A stretch of DNA of 64,000 nucleotides, taken from assembly GCA_051657715.1 (NCBI GenBank), contig JBOFLF010000044.1, forward strand, positions 37,811-101,810. The letters are read 5' to 3'. This DNA is from JBOFBH01 sp051657715 (lineage in GTDB: Bacteria > Actinomycetota > Actinomycetes > Actinomycetales > Angustibacteraceae). The position numbers and the translations under genes are program-made. Positions 25,419 to 33,582 of this stretch are shown in pieces. The notes under the pieces were generated by a model. The model was not told where the DNA came from. It saw nothing but the letters and a program-made list of their open reading frames with translations, and did not search any database. Position 1 is the first letter of the stretch. Each line of letters begins with the position of its first letter.

Positions 25419-26428
25419 GCGCGCCGGTCATCGCCTTCTTCAACAACAAGGGCGGGGTGGGGAAGACCTCGCTGGTCTACCACCTGGCGTGGATGGCGGA
25501 GCGACTCGGACTCTCGGTCGTCGCCGCGGACCTCGATCCGCAGGCCAACCTCACCGCTTCGTTCCTCGACGAGGAGCAGCTGGAGGACGTGTGGTCCGAG
25601 GAGGGCGACCAGGCCCATCGTCCGAACACGATTGCTCGCGTCCTCGACCCGGCCTTGGAGGGCACCGGCGACATCCGCTCCCCGGACCCCATCCAGATCA
25701 CCGACCGCATCGCACTGGTGGCCGGGGACCTGCGGCTGTCGCGTTTCGAGGACGAGCTGTCCGAGCAGTGGCCGAAGTGTCTCGACCGCAAGGAGCGGGC
25801 GTTCCGCGTCACCTCGGCCTTCTGGCGGACGGTCACCGCAGCGGGCGATCAGCAGCAGGCCGACGTGGTCCTGGTGGATGTCGGGCCGAGCTTGGGCGCG
25901 CTCAACCGCTCCGCGATGGTCGCGGCCGACTACGTCGTCATCCCGCTCGCCGCCGACCTGTTCAGCGTCCGCGCGCTGCAGAACCTCGGGCCGTCGATGC
26001 ATCAGTGGCGGCAGGAATGGCGGGAGCGGCTGGCCAAGGTGCCGCCGGCCGAGCTGGCGGCCCCCGGCCGGATGCAGCCGCTCGGGTACGTGCTGCTGCA
26101 GCACAGCGTCCGCCTCGATCGGCCGGTCAAGGCGTACCAGCGGTGGCTGGGTCGCATCCCCGCCGTCTACCGGTCGAGCGTCCTGCGCCTGGACGACCCG
26201 GCGCCCGGCTCCGTCGCGCAGGACGACCACCTCCTCGGTCAGATCCGGCACCACCGGAGCCTGATCCCGCTGTCCCAGGACGCACGTAAACCGGTGTTCG
26301 ACCTCAAGCCGGCCGATGGTGCCTTCGGTGGGCATCAGGCGGCGGTCCAGCAGGCGGCGCAGGAGTTTCAGCGGCTGGCCACGGTGATCTTCACCGCCGC
26401 GGGGGTGCCGTCGCGTCCGGCGATGTGA
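25415..26428 (+). CDS. ParA/MinD-family ATPase, solitary
   Basis: A 337-residue cytoplasmic ATPase. It has a deviant Walker A, FFNNKGGVGKTSL (about residues 8-20), a Walker A' region ADLDPQANLTASFL and a Walker B-like VVLVDVGPSLGALNRSA followed by ADYVVIPLAADLFSVRALQNL, as in ParA. It is longer than minimal ParA, with an insertion at about residues 55-90 (RPNTIARVLDPALEG) and a C-terminal helical tail. No parB gene or parS-like site is adjacent. It is not the main chromosomal parA, which normally pairs with parB near the origin. It may be an accessory or positioning ATPase. Confidence 0.85.
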   Translation: MSAPVIAFFNNKGGVGKTSLVYHLAWMAERLGLSVVAADLDPQANLTASFLDEEQLEDVWSEEGDQAHRPNTIARVLDPALEGTGDIRSPDPIQITDRIALVAGDLRLSRFEDELSEQWPKCLDRKERAFRVTSAFWRTVTAAGDQQQADVVLVDVGPSLGALNRSAMVAADYVVIPLAADLFSVRALQNLGPSMHQWRQEWRERLAKVPPAELAAPGRMQPLGYVLLQHSVRLDRPVKAYQRWLGRIPAVYRSSVLRLDDPAPGSVAQDDHLLGQIRHHRSLIPLSQDARKPVFDLKPADGAFGGHQAAVQQAAQEFQRLATVIFTAAGVPSRPAM

Positions 26429-26543
26429 ACGGCCGGGTGGTGGGCGTCCGGGGCACCTCACCGCTATGGTGCAGGGTGCTTCTCGGGGGCCGGTGCGCTG
26501 ACAAGCGTTCGGCGGCAGCGGTTGTCACGTCTGGAGGACGCTT

Positions 26544-27071
26544 ATGGCTCAGGGTCACCCCATACCCGGCCGCGGGAGCGGGAGGGTCACCCTGCGGCGC
26601 ATCGCGGTCCGGGCCGCGGCGATCATCGGTGTGTTCGTCGTCGGGTTCTTGCTCGGGGAGCTCGACGACTCCCCGGACGCGAACATCGGCCTAGGTCTGG
26701 CTGTCTTCGCCGCCGTGGCGCTCACCGTCGCGGTCGGCGCGCTGGTCGACGGCCGGCGCAGTGGCACCAGGGCAGCCTTGCTGTGGTGGCTGGGTGCGGT
26801 CGCGGCGGCGGTCGTGGTGGACCTGGTCCGGCAGGTGTGGGAGTGGTGGCAGCTGCGCGACGATCCACCCCTGCCGCCCGGTCTAGAGTCCGTCACGTCG
26901 GTCGGTGCGCTGATGACCGACGTCACCGCCAGCCTGGTGGTCGCGATGGTCTTTGGCGCCTCGGCCGCGCTGCTGGGCGGGGTCGTCGGCGGCTCGTTGC
27001 ACCGCCCTGGTGGCGGGAGCGCCTCCAGGGACGTCGATCCCGATACGGCGGCCGAGCCCACCAAGCCCTAG
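26544..27071 (+). CDS. Integral membrane protein, unknown
   Basis: A 175-residue protein with four predicted TM helices (about residues 20-38, 48-68, 78-98, 122-145). The ATG follows TGGAGGACG. Acidic and basic loops carry WEWWQLRDDPPLPPG between helices 3 and 4. No family recognised. It lies 115 bp after parA and may be a separate unit. Confidence 0.65.
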   Translation: MAQGHPIPGRGSGRVTLRRIAVRAAAIIGVFVVGFLLGELDDSPDANIGLGLAVFAAVALTVAVGALVDGRRSGTRAALLWWLGAVAAAVVVDLVRQVWEWWQLRDDPPLPPGLESVTSVGALMTDVTASLVVAMVFGASAALLGGVVGGSLHRPGGGSASRDVDPDTAAEPTKP

Positions 27072-27135
27072 CGCAGCAACGGGTCCGTAACCGCAGAGCT
27101 CGGAGCGCCATGCGACGAGCCTCGGGTCTGTCGCC

Positions 27136-27687
27136 TCACGAGTCTTCGTGCTGGCGCTCGGCGCGCTGGTCGAGCAGTGGGTCCAGGCGGACGTCGTCGT
27201 GCACGACGTAGTCCGGGCCGGGCAGCCGCGCGCGCGTCAGTGGTCTGAGCACGACGGCGAGCACGTGCTCGTCGGGCAGGAACCCGAACAACCTGGAGTC
27301 CAGTCCGCCGTTGTCCCCCAAGACGACCAGTGATCGAGCAGGAACCAGGCCGGACCCCGCAACCCCGTCCGGGACGGGCTCGCCAGGCAGGGCCGCCACC
27401 CGCTTCACCATCCAGGTGCGTCGCCCGCCGGGTCCGTGGGCGGGCGGGCCGCTCGGACGGCCATCGGTGGAGGGCGGTTCGAAGACCACGATGTCGCCGA
27501 CGCGCGCGCCATGAGGTCGCCGACGGCGCGCCAGCAGGACGTCGCCCTCCCGCAACGCCGGCAGCATGCTGCCGCCGACGACGCAGACCACCGTCCAGCG
27601 ACGGCGCAGCGCGGCAACGCCGGCACCGAGAGCTGCCAGCCCCGTCACGCTCACGGCCAGGACCGCGGATCGGGCCGTCTCGTTCAC
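27136..27687 (-). CDS. S26 signal peptidase of the Cys-peptide operon
   Basis: A 183-residue membrane-bound serine protease. The GTG at 27687 overlaps the ABC transporter stop (GTGA). One N-terminal TM helix (VLAVSVTGLAALGAGVAAL) precedes the catalytic Ser in VVGGSMLPALREGDVLL and the general-base Lys in WMVKRVAALPGE. Box E is VVLGDNGGLDSRLFGFL. These are the type I signal peptidase boxes. The operon position, directly after an ABC exporter lacking a C39 protease domain, suggests it trims the exported Cys-rich peptide. The AAA-S junction in that peptide fits the A-x-A rule. Confidence 0.88.
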   Translation of the reverse strand: MNETARSAVLAVSVTGLAALGAGVAALRRRWTVVCVVGGSMLPALREGDVLLARRRRPHGARVGDIVVFEPPSTDGRPSGPPAHGPGGRRTWMVKRVAALPGEPVPDGVAGSGLVPARSLVVLGDNGGLDSRLFGFLPDEHVLAVVLRPLTRARLPGPDYVVHDDVRLDPLLDQRAERQHEDS

Positions 27688-29513
27688 GGCACCGGAGCGT
27701 TCTGGTACCCCGCGGCTTGCAGCCGGAACAGCCGTGCGTACGTGCCGTCAGCCCGCATCAGCGCGTCGTGGCGGTCGTGCTCGACCACTCGGCCCGCCGA
27801 CAGCACCAGGATCCGGTCGGCGTCGCGGACGGCGTTCAGGCGGTGTGACACGAGCACGCTGGTACGGCCTGCGCGGTGCCGTCGGATCTCCTGGTGGATG
27901 CGGGACTCCGCTTCGGCGTCCAGACCCGAACTGGGCTCATCGAGGATGAGCAGGTCGCGGTGTCCGCGCACCAGTGCGCGGGCGAGCGCCAGCCGCTGCC
28001 ACTGGCCGCCGGACAGCACGACGCCCTCCGCGTCGTCCTGCGGCGACTCGGAGAACTCCCGGGAGAGCATCGTCTGGTACGCCTGGGGGAGCGCCGTCAG
28101 CGCCTCGTGCATCCCCGCCCGGCGGGCCGCCTCCTGGATGGCGGCCGGGACGAGATCCAGCTCCGGCCGCCCGTCCACGGCGCCGAGGGCGATGTTCTCC
28201 TCGGCGCGTAGGTCGTAGGTCATGAAGTCCTGGAAGACGGCACCGATCCGGCGGTGGAGCTCCACCAGCGGCAGGTCGCGCACGTCGACCCCGTCCCAGC
28301 GGATGCTGCCCCGGGTGGGGTCGTAGAAGCGGCACAACAACTTCACCAGGGTGCTCTTCCCGGAGCCGTTCTCCCCGACGAGGGCGAGTGCCTCGCCCTT
28401 CGGGATGAAGACGGACACCCCACGCAGCACCCAGGGCAGGTCGTCGCCGTAGCGGAACCACACGTCGTCCAGCTCCACACCGCGTTTGCTGGTGAGGCGC
28501 GCCGGCTCGGCTCCCGGCCGGACCGCCGTCGGCGGGATGGCCAGGACCGCCCGGTAGTGGTCGAGCAGCAGGCCCGCGTGGTGGCCGCTGGCGACGTAGC
28601 TCACCGTCGTCGCCAACCCTGATTGCACGCCTCCCACCGCCAGGATCACCGCGGTGGCGTCGCCCACGGTGAGCACACCGCCCGCGGCGGCCAGCATCAC
28701 CCAGACCAGCGTGCCGCCGGCTATCAGCGCGGACAGCGAGGCGAGCGCGAGGTGCGTCAGGCCCTCCCGGCGGTCGAAGCGGCGCTGTTCGGCCTGGCTC
28801 GACGACAGCTCGGCGAGCATCCTGCCCCGAAAGAGCGGACCAAGACCGAACAGCCGCAACTCCTTGGCCGCACCGAGGTGGGTCAGCAGTTCGCTGTAGA
28901 AGAACTCGCGACGCTCAGCCGGGCTGATCTGCCAGGCTGTGGCAGCGCGCCGACGGTTCAACCGGACCTCGGCGACCAGCGCGGGGACGGCGGCCAGGCA
29001 CAGCACCACTGCCACCGCCGGGTCGACGACGGCGACCACTCCTGTCACACCGGCGAGCGTGAGACCCGACCGGACGAGACCGACGGCCGAGTCGACGACC
29101 TGACCTGGCCCCGCCCGGCTGGCCTGCTCGGCAAGCCGGAGGCGGTCGCGGAACTCGGGCACCTCCAACTGGCCGAGCAGCCCGATCCCGGTGACCGCCC
29201 GATAGAGCTCGTCCTTGGCCCGCACGGCGACCGACCGCTCGAGCTCGGCCTGCAGGTATTCCGTGACCGGGTTGAGCGCCGCCACCAAGAGGCCGACCGC
29301 CGCCAGGCTGACCCCCACGGTCCACAGCTCGCCCGCCGCGGACCCGGCGCCGAGCCGGTCGACAGCGACTTTCGCCAGCCAGATCGTCGCCGCGGGAGCT
29401 ACTCCAGCCAGCACGTTCGCCGCCACGTAGACGACGAGCAGCACCGGTTGCGCCGACCAGGCCAGGCCGATGGCCGTGCCGAGGCGGGTGATCGTGGTCC
29501 GAAGGGCGTTCAC
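27684..29513 (-). CDS. ABC exporter (fused membrane and ATPase domains)
   Basis: A 609-residue half-transporter, presumably a homodimer. The GTG at 29513 overlaps the redoxin stop. An N-terminal six-helix exporter domain (about residues 18-310) is followed by an ATPase domain with Walker A GENGSGKSTLVKLL, Q-loop QDFMTYDL, signature LSGGQWQRLALARAL, Walker B LLILDEPSSGLD and H-loop VSHRLNAV. It has no N-terminal C39 peptidase domain, unlike bacteriocin PCATs, so cleavage of cargo must come from elsewhere, here the S26 protein. Predicted cargo is the Cys-rich peptide (inference). Confidence 0.92.
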   Translation of the reverse strand: MNALRTTITRLGTAIGLAWSAQPVLLVVYVAANVLAGVAPAATIWLAKVAVDRLGAGSAAGELWTVGVSLAAVGLLVAALNPVTEYLQAELERSVAVRAKDELYRAVTGIGLLGQLEVPEFRDRLRLAEQASRAGPGQVVDSAVGLVRSGLTLAGVTGVVAVVDPAVAVVLCLAAVPALVAEVRLNRRRAATAWQISPAERREFFYSELLTHLGAAKELRLFGLGPLFRGRMLAELSSSQAEQRRFDRREGLTHLALASLSALIAGGTLVWVMLAAAGGVLTVGDATAVILAVGGVQSGLATTVSYVASGHHAGLLLDHYRAVLAIPPTAVRPGAEPARLTSKRGVELDDVWFRYGDDLPWVLRGVSVFIPKGEALALVGENGSGKSTLVKLLCRFYDPTRGSIRWDGVDVRDLPLVELHRRIGAVFQDFMTYDLRAEENIALGAVDGRPELDLVPAAIQEAARRAGMHEALTALPQAYQTMLSREFSESPQDDAEGVVLSGGQWQRLALARALVRGHRDLLILDEPSSGLDAEAESRIHQEIRRHRAGRTSVLVSHRLNAVRDADRILVLSAGRVVEHDRHDALMRADGTYARLFRLQAAGYQNAPVP

Positions 29514-30025
29514 GCCGTCCGCAGGGGCAGTTCAAACCCGCTGGCCTGGATCGTGCGGTCGTTGCCCACCAGAGCAAAAGCCGGGAACCCGCGCACCGCG
29601 AAGGCCTCCGCCACTGGCCCGCCGGACGGCTCCAGCACGATCGTGGCGGCCTCGCCCAGGCCGTCCACCAATGCGGTGGTGTCGCCGCCGTCCTCGACGA
29701 CCACGGCGAGGACGAGCCCGCGATGGTCCGCTGCCGCGAGCTGAAAGCCGGGTAGGCGTTCGCGACACGAGCCGCACCCGGGGGAGAAGAACCCGACAAG
29801 CGCATCCGCCATCGATCCGTCGTCCACCGGAACGCCGGTCACGGACTGAGCGGTGAACGGGGCGATCGAACCGCCAGGCGGCACGATGGGAGCGGGCGAC
29901 GTCTCGTCAGGCATGGACGCGAGCCGCCCCTCGTGCTCCTTCAGCCGCCGGACCACACCCAGCAGCAGGAGCAGGTTCAGCAGTGTCACCACGAGGACGA
30001 CACCCAGCAAGGCGTCGGTTGCCAC
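29510..30025 (-). CDS. Membrane-anchored thioredoxin-like (TlpA/MauD-like) protein
   Basis: 171 residues from GTG 30025, two bases after the MauE stop and 8 nt after AGGGGGG. One N-terminal TM helix (LLGVVLVVTLLNLLLLLG) anchors the domain outside. The active site is FFSPGCGSCRERLPGF (CGSC), and the cis-Pro loop is RGFPAFALVG. The FFSPGCxxC context resembles MauD, which with MauE is required for disulfide formation in the Cys-rich methylamine dehydrogenase small subunit. Here it probably handles oxidation or isomerisation of the co-encoded peptide. Overlaps the ABC gene by 4 bp. Confidence 0.85.
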   Translation of the reverse strand: MATDALLGVVLVVTLLNLLLLLGVVRRLKEHEGRLASMPDETSPAPIVPPGGSIAPFTAQSVTGVPVDDGSMADALVGFFSPGCGSCRERLPGFQLAAADHRGLVLAVVVEDGGDTTALVDGLGEAATIVLEPSGGPVAEAFAVRGFPAFALVGNDRTIQASGFELPLRTA

Positions 30026-30027
30026 GC

Positions 30028-30678
30028 TCAACCCCCCTGGCGGGTCGGTGTCGACGTCAGCTTGAAGAGGTCGACCAGGTCGTCGAGGTGGACGAGGAGG
30101 ATCCCGCAGACACCCCCGACGACCACCGCGGGTATCGCCGACCACCCTGACAACTCGCCTGCGGTCAGGGCTGACAGCCCGCGTCCAGCGGTGGACCCGA
30201 AGCCGACCACAGCGACGACGATCAGCACGGCACTGCGCACCAGGGAGATCGGCCCGACCGTGGTGTTGGTGCGGCCGAAGCAGGCACACCGCACCGTGCG
30301 TTTCCGCTGCAGTGCTACCAGGTGCACCGCAGCGAAAACGACGAGTAGCGCGGTTGCGACGGCGAACCCGCTTGACGCCAACGCGCTCACGGGCTCGGAC
30401 GCGATAGTCACCATCGTGCTACTGGCCAACGTGGCCACGACGAAGCCTTCGGCGACAACCACGGTGGACGCCACCGCGTAACAAGCTGAACGGGACAGGG
30501 GAGAACGGCCCGGCCACAGCTGTGTGATGCTCTCGCGGAATTCGCTGAATCCCGCACGGGACAGTTTTCCGGCTAGAGCGACTGAGAAGACCACCCCGAG
30601 GGTGGCCGCGCAAAACAAGATCAACAGTAGCTGCCGGTCGCGCTGCACGAATAGCAGTGATTGGGAACTCCCGAGCAT
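30028..30678 (-). CDS. MauE/DoxX-like membrane redox protein
   Basis: About 216 residues with five hydrophobic helices (LLLILFCAATLGVVFSVALAGK; CYAVASTVVVAEGFVVATL; FAVATALLVVFAAVHLVAL; VRSAVLIVVAVVGFG; AIPAVVVGGVCGILLVHL). The motif RCACFGRT (CxCFG) and the AGK after TM1 are MauE features. MauE proteins are proposed to shuttle electrons to a periplasmic thioredoxin. The start is uncertain: ATG 30678, GTG 30690 and GTG 30648 are possible, none with a good ribosome site, and all lie inside the peptide gene. Translation therefore probably depends on coupling to it. Confidence 0.85.
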   Translation of the reverse strand: MLGSSQSLLFVQRDRQLLLILFCAATLGVVFSVALAGKLSRAGFSEFRESITQLWPGRSPLSRSACYAVASTVVVAEGFVVATLASSTMVTIASEPVSALASSGFAVATALLVVFAAVHLVALQRKRTVRCACFGRTNTTVGPISLVRSAVLIVVAVVGFGSTAGRGLSALTAGELSGWSAIPAVVVGGVCGILLVHLDDLVDLFKLTSTPTRQGG

Positions 30679-30821
30679 CCCCTCATGCACTTGCGGGCAT
30701 ACCGCAGATGACTACGGCAAAAGCAGGTCTCCCAGAAATACGAACAGGAGGCGGCTGCCTCGACACGAGGAACAACGCGGGCAAGCGCGCGGTCGGCGAG
30801 CTTGGTCACAAGAGATCTCAT
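30621..30821 (-). CDS. Cys-rich secreted peptide precursor (candidate)
   Basis: A 66-residue peptide. The ATG at 30821 has AAAGGA at 6-nt spacing, which favours it over an in-frame ATG at 30845. Residues 1-24 (MRSLVTKLADRALARVVPRV, then EAAA) form a leader-like amphipathic segment ending in AAA. Residues 25-66 contain eight Cys (26, 33, 35, 45, 49, 56, 59, 66), four aromatic Tyr/Trp/Phe clusters and a C-terminal Cys. The leader is too charged for a normal Sec signal, consistent with export by the ABC protein. An even number of Cys beside MauE and thioredoxin genes suggests disulfides rather than thioethers, and no lanthionine synthetase or radical SAM gene is near. Not a peptide class I can name. 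Confidence 0.72.
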   Translation of the reverse strand: MRSLVTKLADRALARVVPRVEAAASCSYFWETCFCRSHLRYARKCMRGCSGVPNHCYSCSATGSYC

Positions 30822-30858
30822 GAGAATTCCTTTGATCGTCGGCATGTCGGGTTATCAG

Positions 30859-30876
30859 AGCTTGTCGGTGACAGCT
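30859..30876. promoter_or_regulatory. Imperfect inverted repeat upstream of the Cys-peptide operon
   Basis: On the minus strand AGCTGTC-ACC-GACAAGCT forms a near-perfect inverted repeat (one extra A) 38 bp upstream of the peptide ATG. The 122-bp gap up to the LLM gene stop is AT-richer than the surroundings and is the likely promoter region. An operator role is inference. Confidence 0.3.
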
Positions 30877-30943
30877 TGATCATCTACCTAGACGCGCAGT
30901 AAGCATCTTTGCCGGCCTGTCATCGGAAAACAACCCCTAGTGG

Positions 30944-31861
30944 TCAGCCGAGTGGGAATGGCGGGATGTCGCCAGTCGGGGAGAGCACGACGGCGTGGGC
31001 GTGGTGTCGGGTGGCCTGCTCGCGGACGGAGCTGCAGGCGGCCAGCGGGTCGCGGCCGATCAGGGCGAGGCGCTCGACCCACGCGTCCGGCACGCAGGCC
31101 GGGTCGGCGCCGGCCCGGCGCCACGCACCGACCGGGGCGACCAGGTCCGGGTCCATCCGCGGGTCGCAGCGGCCGGGGTCGGCGAGCTCGGCCGCTACCG
31201 CCGGGCGGGCCTGGTCGATGGTGGGGGACCACCAGGTGAACACCGTCAGCCGGTGATCGCCGCCCCCGCCGATCCCAGGTGTCGTGATCTGCCGACGGGC
31301 ACGATCCGTCCCACCCGGCGACGTGCCCTCGGCCAGCACCGTGCCGTCCGCCACCCGCCCGGACAGCGCCAGCGACCGCGGACCCTGGACACCGAGCGAC
31401 ACCGGTACGTGCCTGGCCGGGGGGAAGGCCAGCTGGACGGCGTCTAGCTGGACATGCCGCCCGTCCGTCGTGACCCGCTCGCCCGCCAGCAGCCGCCGGA
31501 CCGCGACGGTGACCTCCTCCAACGCGGCCAGCTGGCTGACCGGGAACGCCCCCACCTGACGCATCCAGGACGCGACGCCGTGCCCGATGCCCGGCAGGAA
31601 CCGCCCAGGGAACAGCCGGGCGAGCGCGGCGAACTCCATCGCGGTCAGCGCCGCGTTGCGCACCACGGCCGGCACGATGCCGAGCCCGACCCGGATCCGC
31701 TCGGTCGCAGCCAGTGCGACCGCCGTGCTGGAGATGCCGGCCGCGAAGAAGCAGTCTTCGACCAGCCACAGCTCGTCGAACCCGGCAGCCTCCGCGCCGC
31801 GAGCCCACGGCACCAGCTGCTCCGGCGGTAACCGGCAGGGAAACTGCACGCCCAGGTTCAT
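30944..31861 (-). CDS. LLM-class (luciferase-like) flavin-dependent monooxygenase
   Basis: A 305-residue TIM-barrel protein. The ATG at 31861 overlaps the glucosidase stop by 4 bp. Typical segments are FPCRLPPEQLVPWARGAEAAGFDELWLVED, TERIRVGLGIVPAVVRNAALTAMEFAALARLFPGRF and LPGIGHG, an F420/FMN-binding arrangement. C-terminal parts (VRAVLSPTGDIPPFPLG-like) complete the barrel. Actinobacterial members often use F420. Substrate unknown. Operon with the GH13 gene is probable but functionally unexplained. Confidence 0.85.
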   Translation of the reverse strand: MNLGVQFPCRLPPEQLVPWARGAEAAGFDELWLVEDCFFAAGISSTAVALAATERIRVGLGIVPAVVRNAALTAMEFAALARLFPGRFLPGIGHGVASWMRQVGAFPVSQLAALEEVTVAVRRLLAGERVTTDGRHVQLDAVQLAFPPARHVPVSLGVQGPRSLALSGRVADGTVLAEGTSPGGTDRARRQITTPGIGGGGDHRLTVFTWWSPTIDQARPAVAAELADPGRCDPRMDPDLVAPVGAWRRAGADPACVPDAWVERLALIGRDPLAACSSVREQATRHHAHAVVLSPTGDIPPFPLG

Positions 31862-33576
31862 CGCTGGTCCGCCTCGGTCATGGTGGTGGGGTCGATGGTG
31901 GTGAGCACGACACCGGCCGGTCGCAGCCGGCCGGTGTCCAGCGCACCCGGAGTGCTGAACACCGGTGTGCCGACCACCTCGCCGGCTCCAGGCTCGTCGG
32001 TCAGGTTCGCTTGCAGCAGCAGCGAACCACGGCGCACGGACAGCGACCGCGGGTCGTCGTCCAGCCACTCCACCGGTGCCTCGCGCAGCTGCGGGTACCG
32101 GCGACGGACGGCGATCAGCTCGCGGTAGCGGTGCAGCCAGGACGCCGGCTCGGCCCGCTGCCACGCGACCGTGTCCGCCTCGGCGCGGCCACCGTCCGGC
32201 AGCCACCCGGTGCTGGCGGTGGTGAAGCCGAGGCCCGCGCCCGGCTCCCACGGCACCGGCGTGCGCGCGCCGTCCCGCCCGGAGGCCGGCTCGCCGGCCA
32301 GGGCGATCGGATCCCGCACCCGGTCCGGCGGCACGACGCCGTCGGTGAGCGCCAGCTCCTCGCCCTGGTAGAGGAACGGCACCCCAGGCAGGCAGCACAG
32401 CAGGGTGTGCAGCGCGAAGGCGCGCGCCCGGCCCCGGTCGACCTCGCCGTCCTCGACGACAGTGCCTCCGCCGCCGGCTTGGCCGCCGCCGGTGCTACTG
32501 CTGTCAGTGCCACTACGGTCAGCGCCGCCGCTGAAGCGGCTGACCGCCCGGACGGAGTCGTGGCTGGACAGCACCCACGCCACGTGCGGGCCGAGCACCA
32601 GGGCGTCCCGGACCGCGGCCACCAGGTGCGCAGGATCCCACCCGGACTCCACCAGGCCGAAGAAGAACACCAGGTCGAAGGCGTCGCCGCCCTCGACGTA
32701 GCGGCGCAGCCGCGCCGGCTCCGCCAGGTACACCTCGCCGAGCAGCACGCCACCGTGGGCGCGCGCGGCCCGGCCGAGCGCGCGGTGCGCCTCCAGCGCG
32801 TCCGGCCAGTCCTCGTCGTAGCGGTGCTCGTAGCGGTCCCAGTCAGGGCTGCGGCCGGTGACGGGACGGGGCGGCGGGACGGGTCGCGGCGGGTTGTCCG
32901 GCAGGTCCGGATGGGTGGCGAACAGCTGCGCGGCGTCCACCCGGAATCCGTCGACGCCCCGGCGCATCCAGAAGTCGACCACCCCCGTGACGGCGTCGAC
33001 GACCGCGGGGTTGCGCCAGTTCAGGTCGGGCTGCTCGGGCAAGAACCGGTGCAGCCACCACTGCCGGGACGCGGGGTCGAACGTCCAGGCCGTTCCGCCG
33101 AACGCGGACACCCAGTTGTTCGGCGGTTGCTGCCCGCCGTCCCGGCCGTCCCGCCAGACGTACCAGTCGCGTCGCGGAGAGCCGGCCGCGCCGCGGGACT
33201 CCAGGAACCACGGGTGCTGGTCCGAGGTGTGGTTGGCCACCAGATCCACGACCACCCGCAAGCCCAGCTCGTGAGCCCGGGCGACGAACCGGTCCAGGTC
33301 GGCCAGGTCGCCGAAGCGCTGGTCGACCGCGGTGTAGTCGGCCACGTCGTACCCCTGGTCGCGCAGCGGCGACGGGTAGAACGGGGTCAGCCACACCAGG
33401 TCGACACCCAGCCAGGCGAGGTGGTCAAGCCGGCGGGTCGCACCGGGCAGGTCGCCGAGACCGTCGCCGTCGTCGTCCTGGAAGGACGACAGGTACACCT
33501 CGTACCCGACGCAGGACGACCACCACGGGGTGGCGGGTCTTGGTGCGACGTGGTCTGGAATAGCGTCATCTGGCAT
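31858..33576 (-). CDS. GH13 alpha-glucosidase/oligo-glucosidase-like
   Basis: 572 residues from ATG 33576, just downstream of the palindromic operator. GH13 motifs are present: VVVDLVANHTS (region I), GFRVDAAQLF with the nucleophile Asp (region II), GVLLGEVYLAE with the acid/base Glu (region III) and WVLSSHDSVR with the third Asp (region IV). The N-terminal VYLSSFQDDDGDGLGDLPG and NWRNPAV resemble GH13 oligo-1,6-glucosidase/alpha-glucosidase/trehalose-type enzymes. A Gly/Ser/Thr-rich insert (DRSGTDSSSTGGGQAGGGG) follows region IV. No signal peptide, so cytoplasmic. Divergent LacI and MFS genes suggest an alpha-glucoside utilisation locus. Confidence 0.92.
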   Translation of the reverse strand: MPDDAIPDHVAPRPATPWWSSCVGYEVYLSSFQDDDGDGLGDLPGATRRLDHLAWLGVDLVWLTPFYPSPLRDQGYDVADYTAVDQRFGDLADLDRFVARAHELGLRVVVDLVANHTSDQHPWFLESRGAAGSPRRDWYVWRDGRDGGQQPPNNWVSAFGGTAWTFDPASRQWWLHRFLPEQPDLNWRNPAVVDAVTGVVDFWMRRGVDGFRVDAAQLFATHPDLPDNPPRPVPPPRPVTGRSPDWDRYEHRYDEDWPDALEAHRALGRAARAHGGVLLGEVYLAEPARLRRYVEGGDAFDLVFFFGLVESGWDPAHLVAAVRDALVLGPHVAWVLSSHDSVRAVSRFSGGADRSGTDSSSTGGGQAGGGGTVVEDGEVDRGRARAFALHTLLCCLPGVPFLYQGEELALTDGVVPPDRVRDPIALAGEPASGRDGARTPVPWEPGAGLGFTTASTGWLPDGGRAEADTVAWQRAEPASWLHRYRELIAVRRRYPQLREAPVEWLDDDPRSLSVRRGSLLLQANLTDEPGAGEVVGTPVFSTPGALDTGRLRPAGVVLTTIDPTTMTEADQR

Positions 33577-33582
33577 GGCAGG

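Noticed and set aside
25415..26428. Chromosomal partition parA
   Set aside because: No parB partner or parS sites, and the gene has extra insertions; more likely an accessory ATPase.
27136..30821. Methylamine dehydrogenase (mau) cluster
   Set aside because: MauE- and MauD-like proteins are present, but there is no large or small subunit, no MauG and no amicyanin.
27136..30821. Lanthipeptide or sactipeptide cluster
   Set aside because: No LanB/C/M/KC cyclase, radical SAM enzyme, RRE protein or YcaO is encoded nearby.
30657..30902. Plus-strand frame opposite the Cys-peptide gene
   Set aside because: No ribosome site, and it is antisense to a peptide gene with a good ribosome site and operon context.
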